From Nissolia schottii (taxonomy: Eukaryota > Streptophyta > Magnoliopsida > Fabales > Fabaceae), in contig QANU01094832.1 in NCBI GenBank assembly GCA_003254905.1, forward strand, positions 541,428-605,427: DNA of 64,000 nucleotides, given 5' to 3'. The translations under genes were made by a program, and so were the position numbers. The notes beneath the pieces are model-generated. The model worked only from the letters and a program-made list of their open reading frames with translations, was not told the DNA's origin and searched no databases. This document shows, in pieces, positions 36,530 to 47,360 of the stretch. Position 1 is the first letter of the stretch, and the number at the start of each line of letters is the position of its first letter.

Positions 36530-39500
36530 CCCCCCCTCAAACGTGGCATGGTTGGAGCTGAAAATGTTGAGCATGCCAAGTTTGGAATGCAGGAACTCAA
36601 AAACAGTGGGAGAAACAGGCTTTGTCATCAGGTCAGCAAGCTGCAGCTTGGAGGCAATGGGAAGGAGCTTGATCAAGCCACTTGTGACCTTCTCCCGGAC
36701 AAGATGGCAGTCGAGCTCTATGTGCTTGGTGCGCTCATGGAAGGTAGGATTGTGTGCTATTTGCATAGCAGACTGATTATCACAGTAGATGGCTGCTGCA
36801 TGGTCTGTGGTAATACCAAAATCGGCTAAAAGATATGAAATCCATTGAAGCTCACAGGTGGCAGCTGCTAGAGCTCGATATTCTGCCTCACAGGAGGATC
36901 TGGACACAATTGATTGCTTCTTGGACTTCCAACTCAGCAATGAGTTACCAAGGAAAACACAAAAACCGGTGGTGCTGCGCCTAGTATCAGGGCACCCGGC
37001 CCAATCTGCATCACAGAAAGCCTTCAGCTGGAGCTCAGATGAACAAGGGAAAAACAGTCCTAGTGCAGGATCAGACTTAATAAACCGAAGGACTCTTTGT
37101 GCAGCTCTGTGATGCACATCAGTGGGATTGGCTAGAAATTGTGCTAGATGGTTAACCGAAAATGAGAGGTCAGGTCTGGTAGTGGTCAGGTATATCAACC
37201 TGCCTATCAACCTCCTGTATTCTGCAGGATCAGGCAGAGGAGCTCCCTCATTTTTGGATAATCTTTGAGAGGCAACCATTGGGGTGTGGAGAGGCTTGCA
37301 ACCAAGCATACCTGCATCAGACAAAATTTCCAGAGCATATTTTCTCTGGCAGACTGATATCCCCTGGCTGGATCGAGCTACCTCGAGTCCAAGAAAGAAT
37401 TTCAGGTCTCCCAGGTCCTTTATTCGAAATTTGGCATCCAAGAATGACTTAATGGAGTGAATCTCTGCTAGGCAATCTCCAGCTAAGATCACATCATCAA
37501 CATAAACAAGCAAGGCTGTGAAGGAAGTGGCTGTGGTTCTGAGGAACAAGGAATGGTCAGATTGAGATTGAGAGAATCCAAGGGAGAGAAGGGCATGAGA
37601 GAGCTTGGAAAACCATTGCCTGCTGGCCTGTTTCAAACCATATAAAGACTTAAGCAATAAGCAAGCTTGATTAGGTTTAGAGCACTTAAACCCTTGAGGC
37701 AGCTTCATATAGACTTCCTCATGCAAATCCCCATGGAGAAAGGCATTATTCACATCTAATTGCTGTAAATGCCAGCCTTTGATTGCTGCTAGAGCCAACA
37801 ACAATCTAACTGTAGTCATTTTAGCCACCGGGCTGAAGGTTTCCATGTAGTCAATGCCATGAGTTTGGGTGTAGCCTTTTGCAACCAGCCTAGCTTTATA
37901 CCTCTCAATGGATCCATCAGCCTTTAGTTTTATTTTGTACACCCATTTGCAGCCTATGGGAGTTTTTCCTTCTGGTAGATCAACTAATTTCCAGGTTGAA
38001 TTCTGTTCAAGGGCAGCTATCTCACTGGCCATTGCATCCCTCCAGCATTGATCCTTAACAGCAGCACTATATGAGGTTGGTTCAACCAAGGTGGTGGTAG
38101 CTAGTACATAGGATTTGTGAGTAGCAGAGAGGTGATTGTATGATAGGACAGATTGCAGTGGGTAATTAGTAGAGAAATCCACATCAGGGATGGCTAGGTC
38201 AGGATTCTTTATCAGGTTACAATGATAATCCTTTAAGTATGAGGGGGTGTGCCTTGGCCTTGTGGATTTCCTGGTAGGATGGGCTGCATGAACAAGCTCA
38301 ATGTCATCTGCACTAGAGATAGGTTCAACAGCAGCAACAGGATGCATGGGAGCAGGCTCAGAATGATGGACATGAGGAGGAGGGATATCATGATCCAAGT
38401 CAGGGACAGGGATTGCAGCTGGAAGAATAGGCTCCTTAGGTGCCAAATTAGATGAGCAGGATGTACCATGGTAGGGAAAATAGTTTTCATAGAAGTACAC
38501 ACTTCTACTCACAAACAATTCTCTGGTGTGGAGGTCATAGAGTAAGAAACCTTTAGTACCTGCCTTATAACCCAGAAAGACACACTTCCTGGCTCTTGAG
38601 TCCAGTTTGGTTCTGTTCCTGTGTAGGGAATTGGCATAGGCCAAGCTACCAAAAACTTTTAGAAAAGTCAAGTCAGCTGGTTTGCCATGAAGGATACTGA
38701 AGGGGGATTGGTTGGCTGATCCTTTAGATGGAATTCTGTTTAATAAGAAACAGGCATGGATGACTGCATAGGACCAGAATGAGGGTGGCAGGTTGGCTTG
38801 GAAAAGGAGGGCCCTGGTGACATTAAGCAAATGCTGATGTTTCCTTTCGACCACAGCATTTTGTTGTGGTGTCTCAACACAACTGAGTTGATGAATAATG
38901 CCCCTTGCTGCAAAAAATTCTGTCATCCCAAATTCAGGGCCATTATCTGATCTAAGAGCCTTGACAGTCGTGCCAAATTGGTTAGCAACCAGAATTATAA
39001 AGTTCTTGAGAGCAGGTGAGGCCTCTGCTTTACTCCTTAGCAAATATAACCATGTATGTCGACTATGATCATCTACAATGGTCAAAAAATATCTGTGTCC
39101 TTGAAGAGAGGGGGTTGGGACAGGACCCCAAATATCAGCATGCAACAGGTCAAAGGGAGCCAAGGAAACTGAAGTACTGATATCAAAAGGAACAACTTTC
39201 TGCTTGGAGAAATGGCATATATCACATGGTAATGAATTCTTACAAACACTAATGAAACTGTGTACATCATGCAGCTGTTTTATTTTGTCTAAGCCTATAT
39301 GGCCTAATCTATAATGCCAAAGATCAAATTTATTGACAGAAATTTGATTGACAAATTGTGAATCATAAGCAGAATGTAAGGAAGGTAAAGGACTCTCTAG
39401 CACATAAAGGCCATCCTTAGCTTTAGCAATGCCAATCTGCCTCAAGCTGTGAATGTCCTGAATGAGACATTTATCAGAAAACATAGTAAGTCTGCAATTC

Positions 39501-40846
39501 AAGTCAGTGCATAACCGTGTAATGGCTATTAGATTGAATTGAAAGTTAGGTAGATACAGCACATTGGAAAGACATAGGGAATCAGAAAGATGAACTGATC
39601 CTGCATACTTGGAGTATAGAACTTGGCCATTTGGTAGATTAATGACAGTGGGAGGGGATAATTCCTGGTAAGACTGAAAATAATGCAAGGAACAGCATAT
39701 GTGATTAGATGCGCCAGAGTCCAAGATCCAGGAAATACCTGTGGTTGGTGTGAAACTAGAAGTGGCTGAGGAAGCCATGTTCACTTGAGCAGTGGGAGCA
39801 GGACTTGGTTTCTGAATCAATGCAAGGAGGCTGTTGTATTGGTCTGGAGTGAAATTGAATGCACCAGCAGAAGGGCCATGACTATCACCATTCTCAGCAC
39901 TAGTAACAGCATTAGCAGTGACTTTCTTGGACCTATATCCAGGGGGATAGCCATGCTTCTTATGGCACTCATCCACCGTGTGACCACGATAACCACAAAA
40001 TGAGCATTTCTTGCCATTTGGTTTGCCTCTCCCGGGTTCAGGTTGTTGCTTCTTACCAGTATCACCCATCACAGGTTTGGCAGCATAGTTAAGACTAATT
40101 CGAGAATCATTGGATTCATATGCCAACTGGCGTTCATGTTGAAGGACCAAGGCAAAGACTCGATTGATAGGGGGGAGAGTGTCCATTAAAAGAACCTGAG
40201 ACCGAACCTGATTGAAGGATTCGTTGAGTCCTTTGAGAAACTTTATTGCCCGATCTGCATTCATCCTTTTCTTGAGTTCAAGAAAGGCACCACATGCACA
40301 CGGATCAGGACACTTGCATATCGGCATTGGCCTGAAAACATCGAGCTCATCCCACAGCATCTTCAGGTCAGTGAAGAATTTGGTGACCGTGGAGTCGCCC
40401 TGGCGCAGGGCTGCGATCTCCTCATGCAGGTCAGCGATGCGAAGTAAATCGCCCTGGGAGAAACGTTCTTGGAGCTCAGTCCACACATCGTAGGCCTTAT
40501 CGAGCCAGAGGACGCTTTGAGCGATGGACGGATCTACAGCACGCAGAAGCCAAGAAATTACCATGTGATTACACCGTTCCCATTGTCCGTACAGAGAGGA
40601 GGAGGTGGACGGCATGGTTATGGAACCATCAACAAACTTGAGTTTGTTCTTCGACAGCAAGGCCATGCGCATGGCGCGGGACCAGCTGTGAAAATTAGCA
40701 CCGTGAAGGAGGGAGGTGACAAGAATCAAAGATGGATTCTCGTTCGGATGAAGGTAGTAAGGAGAGGACGGATCAGAAGCTGGATCCAGTGGAGGATGAG
40801 AGGCGCCACCAGAGACGGGATCAGAAGCATCGTCATCGGTCGCCAT
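36527..40846 (-). CDS. Copia gag-pol polyprotein, intact (1439 aa)
   Basis: A single open frame. The gag region starts with SLILVTSLLHGANFHSWSR (about 38-56) and 'WERCNHMVISWLL', typical of Copia UBN2-like gag. A CCHC zinc knuckle, CSFCGYRGHTVDECH, lies at roughly 285-299. Protease has WILDSGASNHIC (about 372). Integrase has an HHCC zinc region (WHYRLGHIG ... CDICHFSKQ) and core motifs including LHADIWGP, RSDNGPEF and TPQQNAVVERKH. Reverse transcriptase has CKWVYKIKLKADGSIERYKA, QLDVNNAFLHGDL and the catalytic YVDDVILAG. RNase H has CDADWAGCPDTRRSTTGF and SSCEAEYRALA. The order gag-PR-IN-RT-RH defines Copia. The start at 40846 is the first ATG after the primer site. The stop falls at the end of the interior, overlapping the LTR edge. 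No inactivating change was noticed. Confidence 0.95.
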   Translation of the reverse strand: MATDDDASDPVSGGASHPPLDPASDPSSPYYLHPNENPSLILVTSLLHGANFHSWSRAMRMALLSKNKLKFVDGSITMPSTSSSLYGQWERCNHMVISWLLRAVDPSIAQSVLWLDKAYDVWTELQERFSQGDLLRIADLHEEIAALRQGDSTVTKFFTDLKMLWDELDVFRPMPICKCPDPCACGAFLELKKRMNADRAIKFLKGLNESFNQVRSQVLLMDTLPPINRVFALVLQHERQLAYESNDSRISLNYAAKPVMGDTGKKQQPEPGRGKPNGKKCSFCGYRGHTVDECHKKHGYPPGYRSKKVTANAVTSAENGDSHGPSAGAFNFTPDQYNSLLALIQKPSPAPTAQVNMASSATSSFTPTTGISWILDSGASNHICCSLHYFQSYQELSPPTVINLPNGQVLYSKYAGSVHLSDSLCLSNVLYLPNFQFNLIAITRLCTDLNCRLTMFSDKCLIQDIHSLRQIGIAKAKDGLYVLESPLPSLHSAYDSQFVNQISVNKFDLWHYRLGHIGLDKIKQLHDVHSFISVCKNSLPCDICHFSKQKVVPFDISTSVSLAPFDLLHADIWGPVPTPSLQGHRYFLTIVDDHSRHTWLYLLRSKAEASPALKNFIILVANQFGTTVKALRSDNGPEFGMTEFFAARGIIHQLSCVETPQQNAVVERKHQHLLNVTRALLFQANLPPSFWSYAVIHACFLLNRIPSKGSANQSPFSILHGKPADLTFLKVFGSLAYANSLHRNRTKLDSRARKCVFLGYKAGTKGFLLYDLHTRELFVSRSVYFYENYFPYHGTSCSSNLAPKEPILPAAIPVPDLDHDIPPPHVHHSEPAPMHPVAAVEPISSADDIELVHAAHPTRKSTRPRHTPSYLKDYHCNLIKNPDLAIPDVDFSTNYPLQSVLSYNHLSATHKSYVLATTTLVEPTSYSAAVKDQCWRDAMASEIAALEQNSTWKLVDLPEGKTPIGCKWVYKIKLKADGSIERYKARLVAKGYTQTHGIDYMETFSPVAKMTTVRLLLALAAIKGWHLQQLDVNNAFLHGDLHEEVYMKLPQGFKCSKPNQACLLLKSLYGLKQASRQWFSKLSHALLSLGFSQSQSDHSLFLRTTATSFTALLVYVDDVILAGDCLAEIHSIKSFLDAKFRIKDLGDLKFFLGLEVARSSQGISVCQRKYALEILSDAGMLGCKPLHTPMVASQRLSKNEGAPLPDPAEYRRLIGRLIYLTTTRPDLSFSVNHLAQFLANPTDVHHRAAQRVLRFIKSDPALGLFFPCSSELQLKAFCDADWAGCPDTRRSTTGFCVFLGNSLLSWKSKKQSIVSRSSCEAEYRALAAATCELQWISYLLADFGITTDHAAAIYCDNQSAMQIAHNPTFHERTKHIELDCHLVREKVTSGLIKLLPIASKLQLADLMTKPVSPTVFEFLHSKLGMLNIFSSNHATFEGG

Positions 40847-40974
40847 GAGAGCAGAGAAAGAAATTACAGAAGCTTAGAAAGTGCAGGAAAAGCCGAGAAA
40901 ATGCAAGAACAACCAAGAAAGTGCAAGAAAGTAGCACGGGAGAAAGAATGCGGAAGCGTTTACTCCTGATACCA

Positions 40975-41170
40975 TATTAGATTTCAGTGAGGAAAATGAG
41001 AATGAGAAATTGAAGTTGTATTCAATTGATGAGAGCTGAGCTCTTATATACACAATACATAGTGACTTGCTTTGCAAGCTATTGGAGACTAGCTAAATAA
41101 GCTTAACTAACACAAGCTAACAAACTCTAACTAACTCCTAACAAAGTTAGTTAGAGATTCTCCTCTATTA
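40975..41170 (-). repeat. 5' LTR of the Copia element
   Basis: 196 bp and identical to the 3' LTR except position 40977 (T, against A at 36336). It is followed on the minus strand by the tRNA-Met primer site. Confidence 0.95.
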
Positions 41171-41915
41171 CATGCACCTTGGATCTTGCATTAATAGCAC
41201 TACTAGCAATTGTTGTGTTGCTACCATCAAAATTAGGCCTATCTGATCCATGACAGGACACTGTAGCATCAATATCTGATCTACGTAGCCGACTCCACAT
41301 AGTGGGATAAGACTTAATTGTTGTTGTCGGTGATAATTGTAGAGAGAGGATGGTGCTTGTGGTTGAGGTGGCATCATAATAACGATCATCATGTAATTCA
41401 TTCAGAAAACTTGTAACTCCTTGTTTTTCTTCTTTACTATGAGTTGTTGTGCCATTTGCTTTCTTGTGACTTGATCTGTGTCCGCCAAGGGCTTGGAATG
41501 AAGGGAAGCACCTATCACATGTCTTGCATTGGTAAAGGCATGACCTTTTATCATGTTGTGATGGTCGTGGGGCTTTGTGTTTGTTGTGATCATGATCATT
41601 ATGGCCTTGAGCCAAGAGAATGAGACAATAGGCCATGTCTTCATCATCATCACCCTCTTCTAATTCTGTTGTTGTTCTGTCCCTCAATTCAATGGAGGTT
41701 GTAGTTGAACTTGTCGCAACATCAATCATTGCTCCTCCTGAATTGCTAGTGGAATTAGAATTTGGTGAAGGCATGTTGTTGGTGACTAGGCCAAGCGGGG
41801 AATGCGGCCTTTGGTGGCGCTTGGTGCGCTTGCTTTTGATGACAACTAGTTCTTCTTGGACTGGTTGCATCATGTTGTTGTTTACGTATAAATGCGAGAG
41901 CAATATCTTCCACAA
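41171..41915 (-). pseudogene. 5' half of a ZAT5-like C2H2 zinc-finger gene, split by the Copia insertion
   Basis: Nuclear C1-2i zinc-finger repressors of this type regulate stress and development genes. On the minus strand the frame carries VVIKSKRTKRHQR (basic B-box with KRTKR, as in ZAT5), EDMAYCLILLAQG (L-box) and the first finger YQCKTCDRCFPSFQALGGHRSSH. It reads ...ARSKVHV up to the insertion, then five LTR-derived residues (IEENL) and a stop. Open product 254 aa, lacking finger 2 and the EAR motif. The start could be the Met at 41915 or the Met-Met near 41873, which suits ZAT5-like N-termini better. A TATA-like 'aatatatatt' lies at about 42035-42044. The truncated protein might still bind DNA weakly, which is untested. 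Confidence 0.92.
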
Positions 41916-42338
41916 TTAAAAAAAGAAGAAGAAGAAAGAGTCTAGTGAGTGACAACACAAATGTTTTTGATCATAGAAATGATGAGAGGAAGAGGGTGGT
42001 GATGAGGGATGGAATGAGAGTGGATGACGGTGTTAATATATATTGGCTGGTGTGAGACAAGGTTTCAAAGTGGATGCAAAAGGTGTATGCCCCCTAAAAC
42101 ATTATTATACAAATCAAGAATTAATAATCATATCATGTTATTTCGCCAATTCAATGATGTTATAGTTGATGACTTTATGACATTTTTTTTCTTGGCTTTA
42201 GTATGTATAAAATCTAATATTTCGTATTTAGATATAACTGTAATAAAGTTGACGAGGTTTAAATTTAAATGAGTGAACTGTGAATGAAGTTAATGAATCT
42301 AATTTTATTATAAAGTTTCTTGTAATATATTAAATTAA

Positions 42339-42509
42339 GAGTTTAATTATTATTTATGACGGTGTAAAGTTTTTTTTTACATTGTCATTCAATTAAACTA
42401 TTTTAAATGCATGACTTATTGAATTGTAGATGAGAGGATCAACTATTTTTACACATGTAACGATATTTAATTGGATAACAGTATAAAAATGTGCATAGCA
42501 ATTAAACTC
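42339..42509. mobile_element. MITE upstream of the zinc-finger gene
   Basis: GAGTTTAATTATTATTTATG at the left end pairs with the reverse complement of '...gtgcatagcaattaaactc' at the right. The subterminal 'acggtgtaaagttttt' and 'attgtcattcaattaaa' pair with 'taattggataacagtataaaaa'. Same family as 29688-29871. Confidence 0.8.
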
Positions 42510-44260
42510 ATTAAATTAATATTTTATGCAAGAACTCTTTCTATTTTTCTTCCTCTAGTGAAAGATGCAATTTGAAGTATGAGGAGGCTAGGAAAACTAG
42601 TGAGATTCGGTTGGCTTCGAAGCAAACACCATTTACTTTTCCTCCACGATTCCTCTTGGAGGATTGGTTTGCAAGCCTTGAACCGCACACAATTTGCAAC
42701 TTTCACTACCCCCATTTTACTAATTTTTTAATTATCTCCTTTTGTTCTTTTTTTTTTTCTTTTTCTTTTCTTGTTGATGTTTATGTTCATTAATAAATCT
42801 TAATTTTTAGCTATACGTAGTACAGCTTAGTTTGATTAATTTTGAACCCAATTCAATTTGCAATCACTTTAACAAACTCCAGTTGTAGAAATCATCGGTT
42901 GTACACGATCCTTATGACTTGTGACATGAGATTATATTTGGATTATTAATTACAATTAAGTGTTCACACACTTGTTAAACGAGGGCATTAATTCATGTGA
43001 AGTGTTGACCCTAACCACTTATTGTGAGCACATTAGCCACTACCTCATTGGACAAAAACCCAACAATGGCGCCGGATATATACATGACCCAATTATTTGA
43101 TTCATATATTTCATTTCATTAATCTCAATCCAATCATTTGGTGTCGGTAAGCACATTTTATGTAGTAACATGTAGTGATTGACTAATATGTAAGTATATT
43201 TGGTGTTTATATATATAAGTATTATCTAGCTCTTTTCCATTTTAAAAAAGTATTATCTAACTTTTATCCATTTAATATTTGAATTGTGTATTTATCTAAG
43301 TGTAATTTTCTAGCCAAATTGAAGTTAGGGAGACGTTAATTATAATCATAAGCCTAATATATAATAACATCAAAGCAAAGAGAAATGATTGTTGAGACAT
43401 ATATATAATCCTTCATATTTATATACACTCCCCAAAAATTATTGGATTTGCTCATGAAACATCAAGTGAATTGTGTAACAGTTTTATCTTGCATCATGTT
43501 AAGTCACTTAGAAAAGTTTAGTGGTGAAGAGTTTGGGTAATATTCACGAAGTTAGACGTTTAAATATTAGTGGCGTCGATGTATAAAAAAAAAAGATCAT
43601 GCAACGTGTTAAACGCAAGGAGTTGTGTATGGCTCTGTATGGAGAACAAAATGTCTGATCAACCCTATTAATTTTGCTAAAAAAAAGTGAACTATGATCT
43701 ATTTAATAATAGAATAACATTTTAACTTAAAACATCACTAACTTACACTTTCATTTAAATTACTACTCTATTATCTGGTAGATGACAATTTAGATTGGTA
43801 CTCCATGAGCAGCCAATAATTCCTTAGGATAAAGATAGTAAAACAAGAAGCACCTAAGTGTATTTTGAATATTAAAATTGATGAAACTAATTTTTACTGT
43901 AAGTGTCTCTAATTATAAGAAATTAGATTCGTATTCATGCGAGAATTATCTTTTAGAACCAAAAAGATTTAATATTTTCTTAAGAAAGGAACCAATAATT
44001 GAAGAAAATTAACGAAAAAAGGGTAGTGGAATATTAAAATATACATGCATGGACGGTGATCAAATAATTGGGCAAGAGAGATTCTTAGCGTAAGGAATTG
44101 GAAGGGTTGTGAGGGGCACGTAATTGGCCAATATATATAGCAGCATCATGTATATAGGTTTATAGCTACTATTAGTGGCTCAAAGCAAAGCATCTTGTTC
44201 ACTCCTTAACAAAATGTGAACAATTTTAATAACAAACGTTCTAACCCTTATGATTTTAAA
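42510..44260. other. Intergenic AT-rich DNA
   Basis: No gene is recognised. The small frames at about 42524-42793 have no domain signature. Confidence 0.5.
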
Positions 44261-44544
44261 AATAAGCCACATAAAATGCATGCATCTATTATTAAAAAAA
44301 AGTCAAAGCATGGGTACCTCTGATGTCTAATATATGTAGCATAATAAAATATTGAAAAATCTACTCCTAATTTTTAAAGGTACACAATCATAGCTCATGG
44401 TTGAAGAACGGGGTACGTGGCATAATAAAATATGGAAAACTCCTAATTTATTCGTCACACTATCCTGCGTACTACTATCTGTATTGAGTGCTTTGCAAAA
44501 ATGCCAACCAATGCCAAAGCTATTATATACATATACTTAATTAC

Positions 44545-44735
44545 ATGATTCTTCTGATAAAATTAAAGGAGGCCACTAGAATACGTGTTCCCATAAATTG
44601 GACAACAAGGTTAGGGGATGCCTCTCTTGATATTTATAAGCTTATATACCTCATTGAATTGCTAGTTAATAAATTTTCAGATGGAGATTTTGTGTGGATT
44701 AAAATAAAGTAATGTTATGTTTTATGATAACTCAA
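44545..44735. repeat. Segment duplicated at 48424-48560 + 50868-50945
   Basis: It contains 'gattcttctgat', 'attaaaggaggccac', 'cccataaattggacaacaaggttagg', 'gatatttataagct', 'tatacctcatt' and 'ctaattg/attgctagtt', all recurring in order at 48424-48560 and continuing after the LTR element at 50873. The divergence is visible but order and spacing agree. Confidence 0.75.
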
Positions 44736-44815
44736 ATTGATTAGATGTTAAAATATTAAGGTCCATTGTTTAAGTTTATTATTAATAATTAAGCATTGCT
44801 GATTAGTAGTAATTA

Positions 44816-45181
44816 TTATGGACAAGTACACCCCACCCTTGTAATTCACCCAGTCCCAGCCTTGATTGATGAAGTGCCACTTGCAACTCAATCTTTCCAA
44901 TGTGAATTTGAGATGGAGGAGGTATGTGACAATGCAGACAAAAATGATGGTGTGCTCGTAGTTGTCGTAGACAAAGTATCCACTACCCTCATGTACACGG
45001 AAATGAGTGCCTCGAATGAAATGTGAAGCACTGAGATCCAGTGAGCTGCTGAAGCAGCGGTGAGTGGTGAGCATGTTGGAATTATCTTCAACGTGCAGTC
45101 TTGAGAGTGGCAGTATGTGTCCACAAGCCTTGCCTTATATATGACCACCCTTTCAAAGTTTTCAACCGATCGAGTGTTCAA
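44816..45181 (-). other. Possible decayed coding fragment, identity unknown
   Basis: A TATA-like 'catatataagg' (read on minus, about 45140) precedes a region of more balanced base composition. Overlapping minus-strand frames of 97 and 108 codons include 'IRGTHFRVHEGSGYFVYDN' and 'FINQGWDWVNYKGG'. I do not recognise a family. It may be a frameshifted gene remnant or chance. Confidence 0.25.
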
Positions 45182-45284
45182 CTTTTACTCTTTACCATGG
45201 CTGCACATCTTGTACCTGCTTGTTCAAATCCACTTGCAAATGATCTATAGTGATCAAACTCGCAAAAATGATAAACCATTAATT

Positions 45285-46282
45285 GTTAGAATAGTTGCAA
45301 CCAATCCTCAAGAGGGGTGAATTGAGTATTTAAGAAATTATTTTAATTTTAACAAATATTGCATTTTCATGCAATCAAAGTTATTATGCCGTGAAATATA
45401 TCAATTAAGGATATAATTATAAGTCTGCTCAATTATATATGTTGATTGAACAATAAGATCAATAGAGCAAATTATAAACAATTATAAACAAATGTATAAT
45501 TTTGCAATTCTCAAATATACAAGACAATAATATAAGTTTGCAATAAATAAAGAAATAGAGTTAGAGAGATTGCAAACAGTAATTTATCCTGGTTCGACCA
45601 CCGTTGTGATCTACGTCTAGTCCCCAAGTGGTTTGCTTAAGATTTTTCCACTATCATCAAGCTTCTAATTTGGGTTCTTGAAAAACCTTTACATTCAAGA
45701 GCATTCCTCACACTTAGGATCCCCCACCTTTGTGTTTGAGCCTGAAGAACCAATCCTTAGGGATATCACACCCTAAGCAACTAGAGGGATACATCACCCT
45801 CTTTATAAGTGTATAGACTTTTTGTGTAGAAAAAGAAACTCTCTCAAATAGTGGATGATACAAATTGAAGCTCTACTCGGAGTATTGATAATATCTCTCT
45901 ATTGCTCTTATGATAATGAAAAATATTAATCCATTGATAGTATGAAGTATAATAATGATGGGAGTGAAGAACTTGGCTAGAAATGTGAGCCGTTACTCAT
46001 TAATTCTCTAATTTTTGTCCGTTGAAAACTAGCCGTTTTAAGCTTCTGAAGTTTGGTCATTTGAATGACACACCCCTAGTCATTCGAATGACTCAAGCAA
46101 ATATAGTCGTTATAACTTTTTGGTCAGGTCATTCGAATCACACACCCTGGTCATTCGAATGACTCAAGTTTGCTTGAGCCAAATTCATCATTTCTCTCAT
46201 TCTTTTGATTCCTATTATCATTCTTAACCATTTTCAGTTCATAGAATCAAAAGATCATTTAAGAGCATCATTCCAAGAGTTT

Positions 46283-46318
<36 letters not shown>

Positions 46319-47360
46319 ATTTTCCTTTGACAAGAATACCTTAAGTCCTAAGAGACTATATCATTTTGACATCTTGCTTGGACTTTGTATTCTTCATGAA
46401 TTCTATCTTCGGCATTACCATGTTCTATATGGGATAAATATTTTATGTTCCGTCTTTTGACTTTGGGCATCATATGAATATGTTCCTTCTTGTTCCATCT
46501 TGTTCTTGATGCCTTGGACTTTCCTATACATAAAAGATTATTCATTTGAAACTATAGTTAGTCCAATGTGTTCCAATATCTTAATATTCTATAAATCAAT
46601 CAAAGCATCATGCATATACCATTAGGCAAGGATCAAATCATTATATTAATCAAATAATATTCTCTGCATAACATGCATGCATTCTAACACTATAGCACTT
46701 GATATATATGTATATATTCATTTAGACACAAATATATCCAACATTTAATCCATCAATGCATATATGGAAAGTTATTGGATATGTTCTCAAAAGAATATTC
46801 TTCATTTATCATTGTATGATGTGTAAGCTATATGATATCATCAAGTTCGATCATACAACATCAAATGTAATCTTTTTTAGCATATAACATCCTTTTGCAT
46901 TCTCATTGTCATTATTTATTTGTTATATTCTATTTGTCATCATCAAGATATAGAACAACTAGGAAAACCTAGTTCTACAAATATAAGCATATACAATAAG
47001 CAAAGACAATTAGAACATATTGTATTTGTCATCATTAAAACATATTATATAAAAAAATTAGAGCAACTAAGGAAACCTAGTTCTACAATGACTTAGAGAG
47101 AAAATGGAAATGAGCATATCGCTCTTCACTACATAATGAATTGGTAAAATACACCAGCAGGGACTCAATCATATTTATATGGCTAAAGGGGGAGTAAAAG
47201 CTGCAAAAGAAGATTATTTTTAACTACTCTTTGTTTTTTTCAATATTTATTTTCATGTTTGTCAAAATGGGAGAAGCTATCTTTTGTACAGAGAGGTAAC
47301 TCAGAAATTATCTCTTCAAACTCTGTATTTTTGGATCTATGTTTGTCATCAAGGGGAGGT
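45285..47360. other. Repeat-derived DNA, probably decayed LTR-retroelement
   Basis: It includes 'cctggttcgaccac...gatctacgtctagtccccaag...agatttttccacta', a phrase common in plant retroelement ends, and palindrome repeats at 46056-46163. An (AT)n run lies at 46285-46316. Two polypurine-like sites, 'ctaaagggggagtaaaa' (about 47185) and 'gtcatcaaggggaggttgttgg' (about 47347-47366), are typical of the 3' end of SIRE-like Copia elements. No reverse transcriptase is left. Confidence 0.45.
46056..46163. repeat. Four copies of a 14-bp palindrome in two tandem units
   Basis: GTCATTCGAATGAC occurs perfectly at 46079-46092 and 46150-46163, and with one change at 46056-46069 and 46128-46141. The copies are arranged as two units, each 'palindrome-acacaccc-palindrome-tcaag'. 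Confidence 0.85.

Larger units (their letters stand above)
36334..41170 (-). mobile_element. Complete, recently inserted Copia LTR retrotransposon (4,837 bp)
   Basis: Two 196-bp LTRs (36334-36529 and 40975-41170) differ at one base (third position). The element is flanked by the target duplication CATGC (36329-36333 and 41171-41175). Next to the 5' LTR is the primer site TGGTATCAGGAG (initiator tRNA-Met type). Next to the 3' LTR is a purine tract (read on plus as 'cccccc' after 36529). One long open frame fills the interior. The LTR termini are TA...TA, not TG...CA. All parts needed for autonomy appear intact. Confidence 0.96.

Noticed and set aside
44816..45181. Candidate small gene on the minus strand with a TATA-like motif
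   Set aside because: Not called as a gene because no frame is long or recognisable and two frames compete. Kept only as a low-confidence unknown.
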